From Cordia subcordata (lineage: Eukaryota > Streptophyta > Magnoliopsida > Boraginales > Cordiaceae), in assembly GCA_028554755.1 (NCBI GenBank), contig JAPTOF010000010.1:11382501-11446500 (forward strand): a stretch of 64,000 nt of DNA. Reading direction: 5' to 3'. The notes below the pieces were generated by a model. That model was not told the DNA's origin. It saw only the letters and a program-made list of their open reading frames with translations, and did no database searches. Position numbers and translations under genes: made by a program. Of the stretch, positions 56,734-64,000 are shown piece by piece. Positions within the stretch are counted from its first letter, which is position 1. Each line of letters starts with the position of its first letter.

Positions 56734-58782
56734 TTAGTCATCAAATTGATGAACGTTTGCAACATAAGAAATTGCGAGGTACTAGTACAAAAAATGATGG
56801 TCTTGGTTTTGTTCTGAACATCATTGACGAGAATCCTCAAGAGTTCAATCAGATCACGAACCATTAGCCATGACACAATTTTACCAGTAATTTAGTTTGA
56901 TAAGATGGCGCTCTTCAGTTGATTTTCACTCTAACGTAACTATTTTACCAGTAATTTAGGGTCATATTTGTTATCCTTTTTGGATTTTATCTTCTAGACA
57001 ACGTGGTAATCATATGTTTATGCACCACAAGAAAAACCTTTGTCAAAATCGAAAAGAATAGCAGCACCAAATGGCTTTGAATAATATCCATAATATACTA
57101 TTATCTTCGATAAGCATTTAATAGTTGGTGTAAACATTCTCCTTGAACAATATAAGTATTCAAGCTAATTAAATAAAAATATGTCATTGCTTTGTATGTC
57201 AAAGAGAAATGAATTGATGAAGATTGTAGGAACAAATTAATCTAATCAAATCCATAGATTAATTGTTCTTTGTAATTGTTGCTCCACTTTATTACCTTTA
57301 TATATATAGTAATTACGATTAGGACAAAAAGGTTAAATTTCTTTCTTCCGGATTAAATCATTTACACATTACATCAATTATATTCCTTCAAGAACTTGAC
57401 ATCTAGCACAATATATTGTCATTATCTTATTCTTATTGTTATCGGATATATATATATATATATATTGCGGAAGCAGACACAACTTCAAGCTCTTTAGAAT
57501 GGACAATGGCAGAGCTCCTTAAAAATCTAGAGAAAGTGAAAAAGGCTAAAGAGGAGCTCGCACGAGTTGTCAGGAAAGGACAAGCCCACAGAAGAAACTG
57601 ACATTGATCGCCTTCCTTATCTGCAATGCATTATGAAAGAAGTCTTGAGACTGCACCCACCAACTCCAACCTTAATGCCGCCAATGGTAAAGAAAGATGT
57701 CGAGCTTTGTGGATACAAGATTTCAAAGGGTACAAAAGTGTTTATAAGTGTCTGGATGATTGGATGTGATTCAAGCATATGGGAGAATCCGCTGGAATTT
57801 AAGCCTGAGAGATTTTGGGGATCAAACATAGATTTTCGAGGCTCTGACTTTGAATTGCTTCCTTTCGGTTTAGGACGGACGATTTGCCCTGGCCTGCCTT
57901 TAGTAAGAAAATTATTTCCAGTTATGCTAGGATCATTACTAAATGCTTTTAATTGGAAGCTTGAAGATGGAATCTCACCAGATGAATTAAACATGGAGGA
58001 AAAACTTGGTATTTCTCTGCAGAAGGCTCATCCTTTGAGAGCTATCCCAATGCCATACTGAACTTGTAATACCATCGCCGAGGGAAAAATATAAAATTAA
58101 AGTTTGTGTGGAATAAGCAGGATCACATAGCAATCACGTTTCTAGATAAATATCATACATATTTATATATGTTAAAAAAATATACGCGCAGGGGACATGT
58201 ATGTTTCATGCATAAGGTGATCCATTTGAAAAATATAAAGTTGCAACGTTTTTATTTAAATATTTAACTAGCCCTTACTTCTGATATCTTCTCTTTAACT
58301 TTGTAGCCAGGTAGCAAGGGGTGAGTGGTTGTTAGGGTTTGGTTCGTTCATCTTTCTGAAGATAGAAGAAGGCAATAGCAAAGCCACGTTTAGAAGGGGG
58401 TGATTACGCTTCTTAATTTTTTCAAAAGAAATACTAAAAAATTATTTAAAAATAAAAATTTATTTTTGTCCCTCTTGTTGTGTAATAGAAAATAACAACA
58501 AGATCAAGAAAAAAATTATCTTCTTTGCCAATACAGAAAACTCTCTGTTAGGGTCTAGCCAGTAATCTAATCGACTGAGAAATCTTGGAATCTGATTAGG
58601 ATAAATACCAAAACTAGGTAGGCTTTGCATCCATAAATAAAGGTTCATTTTGTATACAAGCAGAGGCAAAGAGAGTACAGAGCATTTAAATCTAAAGCAA
58701 ATTTTCAATATTGTGTATTCATTGATCAACGTTTGAATAAATTTCCTATTTGCGCTAAAGTAAATTTATTCCAGACCACATA

Positions 58783-58900
58783 GAGCCTGTTTGGCTAAGC
58801 TTATTTGGGACTTATAAGCTGAAATAGTAAAAAGCATGTCAAAGAGGTACTTTTTCCCAGTTGCTTATGAGCAACAAAATAAATAGAGCCAAATACGCTC
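58783..58900. mobile_element. 118-bp MITE of the same family
   Basis: The left end GAGCCTGTTTGGCTAAGCTT and the inverted right end GAGCGTATTTGGCT share the family motif seen at 56295, including subterminal CTTATAAGC/GCTTATGAG. The flanks are ATA and GTA, close to but not an exact 3-bp duplication. Confidence 0.6.
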
Positions 58901-61175
58901 GTAATCTCATGCATTGAATTTCTCATTATTTTGTTGGTTTCACACCCGTGGATTTCCCCCATCATACTAGTTTTGAGATGTAGGTTGCAATTGGTGTGAG
59001 AGAAACATACAAAGTTTTTTTGTTTGAGTTTGGTTCATCGAGTAGTTGTCAAATTTGGACGCATTATTAGAGGACAAAAACCAGAGATCAAAGTTGTAGT
59101 CGAGTGCTGAAGTCACAGTGCTAGAGTTGATGTTAGCATAGACCTGAGGGGTGACACTATGTTGTGCCATCATCAAGGGAAAAAAGGGGAGGAAAAAAAA
59201 TAAAAAAAGGAGCAAGTCAGTGGCTCTTACTAGCTAGCGATAGGATTTCAGTTTTGCATTTCAAACCACAATAAAGATCCTGACCGAGGGAAGTATTTTG
59301 GTGGTGATCTCGTCATGGAAGGTTACTAATGATGTGGCCGGTGAAAGCTCCGAGGCCTTGGGTTTTTTGGGTTTACAATCAAAGGCTAATGGTAGGGATG
59401 TATAAGAAGTCGTAAATGTTAAAAATATTTGTATATATTTTTGAGTAATGAAGGAAAATTTTATAGTAAAGTTGAGAGGTCAACTTTGAGAATTGAAATT
59501 GATAAAGTAGGCTTAACCTATGTCAAAATTGATGCTAGCTTAAATTTTTATTGTTATCAATTACTAGTTAATTGGTTTCATTGCTCGAGAATATATGAAG
59601 AGGTGCAATTTAAGATGGAGCTTCCAATTTGAAGTTCTTTTGAGGCATTGGCATTTCAATGAGTTGTGTTTTAGAGTTACCACCTCATTTAAAAATTTAA
59701 GTTTGTAGAGAGAATATTAGTTTATTAATTTATTATATTAGTAATTTCGCAACCAGTACTTTGCATGGGTCGACTTTTTCTTTTTTTGAATTATATACTT
59801 CATATAGTTCTTTATTTATAAATTTTTTTGCTATTTTATAGGTTTAATTTACCTCTACTTACATTTGGTTAAATCATATAATATGTACTATATTGAGTGT
59901 TAGATGTCTTTTTGGTTAGATCTTTAATGTTTAAATAATACAATATCCTAATAATCCTTTATCAATTTTATAGGTAAGTTTGGCATTTTGCAGTAATATA
60001 TATTCTTTTATTTTTTGAGCAAGTGGTAATATATATCCAGACTTTTTGCTTCTTTATTTTGGTGTATTTTTGGAGCCTTTTTTTATTATTTTACCTATTA
60101 CTAAGTTTGTATTATTATTTGTTAAGATCATAATTTATATGTAGATATATTAAGATCGAATGAAGTTTTTTTTTCCACTTATAATTTGAAGAAAACAGTT
60201 TATATAAGTTCTATTCTAGGCATGTTCCTTTTCTTTGAATATTTAATTACTTTGGTTAAGATAATAGTTTGCATATACTATATAATTACAAATGAAGAAC
60301 TTTAACATGATAATTACAAATAAACTTAAATTAAAAAAATAATTCAAAATTTTTTATGTATATAGGCTTGTGTATGAACCATAACATGTAGTAATATTAA
60401 AGAACTAAACTAAAATTAGAATGACCAATTGAATACACAAGTAATATAGATTTAATAAACAAAATAAAATGACTTGCAAGAAATTAAAAGAAAATATTTA
60501 TAAGAAATAAAATAAAATAATATCAAATGTAAATTAGAATGGAGGCTTGAGTTAGATTTAATCTTCTTAAAACTTTAACGCATTGTTATGGTATTGGCAG
60601 CTCCTAAGATAAATGGTTTACCTTTTGTGAATATATCACTCAAATTTTTAGAAGCTAATGATAAGGATGGTGTTAAAACTCTCTCAACCGTGCAAGCTTA
60701 TAGACTATAAGAAACACTATATGCCAAAAAAAAATTATTTATTTTGTATATTTTGAAGTTTTTACAATACTACTATTTATAAATGGAAGAATTGGTAAGG
60801 TATAAAGTTTACCATAAATAAGGCATTCGAACATCTTAAAACCCTTTTACTTTAACCTTATGGCTTGAAAGTTACCTTAAAGATAACACTCGAAGGGTTT
60901 CAAAACTCATATATATTAACTTCCATAACCAACATAGTAGAGAGATCAAAAGTCTTTTAAATGAATGATTTTAAAATTATTATTAATTAAATTTATAGTA
61001 TTGATAAAAAAAATTTAGCTGAGTTAGCAAACAAATGAAAGCTAATGTGGCATATTTCTACGAGTTACAATCCGTCATAATAAAAAATTTAACTACATAA
61101 AGTAGAATTATGAATTAGTAATGTAGTTAAGAAAAACATTGTATATATAAGATAATCGAATTAAATGGAAAAAGG

Positions 61176-61213
<38 letters not shown>

Positions 61214-61605
61214 GTGTGTATGTATATGAGAAAAAAACAATGAATTTTGCTTGAACGGTTTGATTTCTTTCATATTGTTTATTACCATAATTGCAATGCC
61301 AAGACATGATGGATAAATTTAACTAGGATATGGTGCCTAAATTAATTAAATTAAATGAGTTTTTTTTTTACTTTATTACTTTAAGCTTATTAAAAAGAAA
61401 TATATAGGTGGTGCATAAATATAATTAAACATCTTGCAACTCTATTGCAATGATGAGGTTGGAAAGTAGTGCATAAATGTAATTAAACACTAATATATTT
61501 ATAATAATGTAACAATATTAAAGATAAAATCAATGATATAAATAGGTGCTGATGTGACATATTTCTTTGAGTTTCTATAGGTTTAAATTTTATCTGTATA
61601 TGATT
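58901..61605. other. AT-rich intergenic DNA, nothing coding seen
   Basis: No gene was recognised. A partial copy of the downstream tandem unit lies at about 59668-59740 (GAGTTACCACCTCATTTAAA). A (TA)n tract lies at about 61178-61211. A GTGCATAAATRTAATTAAAC phrase is repeated near 61412 and 61473. Confidence 0.5.
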
Positions 61606-62273
61606 AACATGCCCCTCACATGTATTGCGATTTGTTTAGAACTTGCACGTGTACAATTTGATATTTTTAAATAGGTGGCGGTGAGGGTCAAACCTGAGAC
61701 TATTTGGCTTTTCGGCTCTGGTACCATATTGAGTTACCATCTCATCTAAAAGTTTAAGCTTATAAAAAAAATATTGTCTTAATTTATTGTATTAACATGC
61801 CTCCTCACGTGTAGTGTGGTTTGTTTAAAACTTGCACATGGACAATTTAAATTTTTTTTAAATGAGTAACAGTAAGGATCGAACCTGTATCATTTGATCT
61901 TAGAATTTCCACCTAATCTAAAAGCTTAAGTTTGTAAAGAGGATATTGGTTTATTTATTTATTACGTTAACACCCCCTCTCATGTGCAACATAATTTGTT
62001 TAGAGCTTGTACATGAATAATTTAATACTTTTTAAATGAGACCATTTGATTTTTAAGCTCTAATATCATCTTAGAGTTACCCTCACGTGCAACGTGATTT
62101 GTTTAGAGTTTGCACGTGGATAATTTAATAGTTTTTTTTTTTTAAATGGGTAGTGATAAGGATCGAATCTGTGTCGTTCAGCTTCTAGGCTCTCATACCA
62201 TATTAGAGTTATGACTTTATCTAAAAGTTTAAACATGTAAAAAGAATATTGGTTTATTTATTTGTTGTATTAA
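61606..62273 (-). repeat. four-copy ~185-bp tandem array with B-box-like motif
   Basis: The units are about 61606-61793, 61794-61967, 61968-62080 (truncated) and 62081-62273. Each has CCTCACRTGTA, TTTGTTTAGARCTTGCACGTG, an ATTTTTTAAATGRGT tract, GGATCGAACCTG (lost in the short unit), CTCTRATACCATATTAGAGT and CTAAAAGYTTAAGTTTGTAA. On the minus strand CAGGTTCGATCC matches the Pol III B box (GGTTCGANNCC), and ATGGTATYAGAGC is tRNA-like. A SINE-derived or retroelement-derived tandem repeat is the likeliest reading. Confidence 0.7.
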
Positions 62274-62720
62274 CATTGTAAACTTTTATGATTCCTTTAT
62301 GAATGTGGAGTTGATGGCAACTTTCATGGTGTCTTTTTATTTAGTTTTGTGGCCTATATAAGGCCCTTTGCATGAGGCATTTGAGATGGTAGAACAAGCG
62401 GTGCATAAAATTTATATGTTAAGCATTAGTGTTATCTTTTTAGCATATTTGGTTCATTGAGAGTTTAACCTAGTTAATTCTATAATTCTCGTAGTTTGGA
62501 GTACTACTAATACAAAAAGAAAATCGTTCTATTTTGGGAGAATTATGCTAACGAGCCGCCAGCAACATAGCAAGGTGTCAAGTCCTTAGGAAACTTAATC
62601 AAATTCAAGAATCAGGCCTCAATCTATTTGGTTTGATTTTCTATCTCTATCAATTTTGATATATATATACACATATTATATTTTTTCTTTTAATTCAAAT
62701 TTACAGTACAATTTCTCGTT

Positions 62721-62783
62721 ATTACTAGTATTACTACTACTACTACTACTACTATTACTACTACTACTACTACTATTATTATG
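62721..62783. repeat. (TAC)n microsatellite
   Basis: ATTACTAGTATTACTAC continues into about 17 TAC/TAT triplets. Confidence 0.9.
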
Positions 62784-63204
62784 ATAATAAAGTGTAATTT
62801 TAGATTAATTTATGAAATATGATTAAAATTATACATGTAACAATAAATAGAGTCAAAATACTAATAATACTAATACTAGAAATGCTACTTTAAATAATAA
62901 TATTAGAAATTTAATTAATTTTTTTTATAAAACCAAAGTCTTTCATTCACTTTTACATAGAGGTATAAAGCTCCATATATTGTATATTTGTGTGTGTGTG
63001 TATATATATATATATAGTTAAATTAATGTTATAACCAAATATATATTATATATGTGTGTGTGTATATAAAATATAGTTACGCTATGTTATATTGAATAGT
63101 CAAAATAAGCCATGTTGACATGATGTGACGAACCAAATAGTGACACATGATACAAAATCTTTTTGGAGGAAAAAATTAAGTTTGTGAGCTTCAACTTTTA
63201 TATA

Positions 63205-63211
63205 CATGTGC

Positions 63212-63244
<33 letters not shown>

Positions 63245-63450
63245 TATATATATATATATGTGTATATATATATGTATACATATATATATATATATATGTG
63301 TGTATATATATATGTATATATGTGTGTGTATATATATATGTATATATATGTGTATATATGTGTATATATATTTGTGTATATATGTGTATATATATATGTG
63401 TGTGTATATATGTATATGTATGTGTATATATGTGTATATATATAGATACA
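63205..63450. repeat. compound TA/TG/CA microsatellite
   Basis: About 245 bp of TATATA mixed with TGTGTA and CACACA. Long open frames on both strands with a Tyr-Ile-His-Thr or Tyr-Ile-Cys-Val pattern are by-products of the dinucleotide run. Confidence 0.95.
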
Positions 63451-63819
63451 TATATTGATCAACTCATTTACAAATCTATGTTGTTAGAGAAGCGTTTCTC
63501 ATGTCGTATGTAGTTATTCTTTTAACACGTGTTCTCACATACACATGGGATTTCCTTTTAGTTTTGTAAGTGAATAAATAGTTTGAATATTTTTAATTGT
63601 TGACAACGGAAATTGAACTAACAACTTAAAATTAAATAGCATATTAAGCAACTATCTCATCTAAATTATTATAGAGGAGTTTGTTATATTTATCTATTAC
63701 TTTCAAAATTATATATGAAAAAAGCTCATCACTGAAAGGTTTTCATTGTTGTGTAAATGTTTATATCCAATGATACAATTTTTTCCACACTTCATAAAGA
63801 AGCACCAAATAATAGGAGG

Positions 63820-64000
63820 GCTAAAAAGTGATTGTTCCAAAAGCTAAAACTTTTCTGCAAAGAGTTGAACTTGAGCTTTTTCAAAGTTTCAACTTTTTTT
63901 TTAAAATCTAACCTCAAAAATTAATTGCAATAAAGCTGTACTTTTTAGGAAAGAGTCACTCTTTTTCAAAAAAAAAAGCCAATGCAAACCAGCATTCAGT
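63820..64000. mobile_element. partial MITE-like element running off the window
   Basis: AAAAGCTAAAAC, AAAGTTTCAACTTTTTTT and AGCTGTACTTTTTAG resemble the inside of the middle element of the 9.8-10.3 kb cluster. Only part is in view. Confidence 0.3.

Larger units (their letters stand above)
54927..58061 (+). pseudogene. cytochrome P450, CYP76-like, heavily decayed
   Basis: It is the sister of the P450 at 27.8-30.7 kb, in the same orientation. Its segments are 54927-55145, 56147-56294, 56737-56860 and 57445-58061. The lesions are: six codons lost in the proline hinge (LPPVIGNL instead of LPPGPTPLPIIGNL); about 118 codons replaced by roughly 1 kb of foreign DNA; a MITE at 56295-56733; the intron acceptor AG changed to CG at 57443-57444; a TA expansion at the start of exon 2; and one extra A at about 57572. 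The haem motif reads FGLGRTICPG, so the conserved Arg is Thr, and the I-helix reads AEADTTSS with Glu for Gly. ExxR (EVLR), FKPERF and the C-terminus remain. It is not functional. Confidence 0.9.

Noticed and set aside
61606..62273. The tandem array as a CRISPR-like repeat or centromeric satellite
   Set aside because: The units are degenerate, only four in number, and lack spacers. A centromeric satellite would be far longer.
63100..63513. Long open frames on both strands with Tyr-Ile-His-Thr patterns
   Set aside because: They are translations of a TA/TG/CA microsatellite in several frames at once.

Overview
This window is nuclear DNA from a flowering plant, most likely a dicot. The evidence is interrupted genes with GT-AG introns, CYP76-type cytochrome P450s, a GDSL lipase remnant, plant site II promoter motifs, and an Athila-like Gypsy element together with Copia, hAT, PIF/Harbinger-like and L1 elements. 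The sequence is very AT-rich. The species cannot be told from the sequence. I found no rRNA, tRNA, CRISPR array or virus-like gene.

Layout. (1) 0-3 kb: one probably functional gene on the minus strand, an unrecognised plant protein carrying eight degenerate 28-residue repeats, with a GA-rich leader and a site II promoter palindrome. (2) 3-12 kb: AT-rich intergenic DNA packed with small inverted-repeat transposons, including a GC-rich one at 5.6-6.4 kb, a 1.06-kb element with clean TTA target duplications, and a nested cluster near 10 kb. (3) 12-26 kb: a degenerate tandem-repeat locus split by two LTR retrotransposons that landed about 42 bp apart. One is an Athila-like Gypsy (12,870-20,183, pol mostly lost). 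The other is a decayed Copia (20,231-25,388). (4) 26.7-31 kb: a tandemly duplicated promoter region followed by a CYP76-like P450 whose reading frame is broken by a 40-bp tandem duplication and an in-frame stop. (5) 31.9-38.2 kb: an hAT transposase relic containing a 5'-truncated L1 and a 2.1-kb solo-LTR-like insertion. (6) 38.5-44.6 kb: a small CACTA-like element and a younger Copia element with similar LTRs. (7) 44.8-51.2 kb: two diverged copies of one non-coding segment flanking a broken GDSL esterase/lipase exon. (8) 54.9-58.1 kb: a second, heavily damaged CYP76 pseudogene in the same orientation as the first. (9) 58-64 kb: AT-rich DNA with a four-copy ~185-bp tandem array whose minus strand carries a Pol III B-box-like motif, plus long microsatellites.

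The picture is a decaying tandem CYP76 locus (CYP76 enzymes commonly hydroxylate monoterpenoids) overrun by transposons. Neither P450 copy can encode a full enzyme as read here. No new multi-gene system is evident. The most informative features are structural: the duplicated P450 promoter, three perfect 37/40/65-bp tandem duplications (two of them breaking genes), the Harbinger-like insertion whose removal restores a P450 frame, and the B-box-bearing tandem array.
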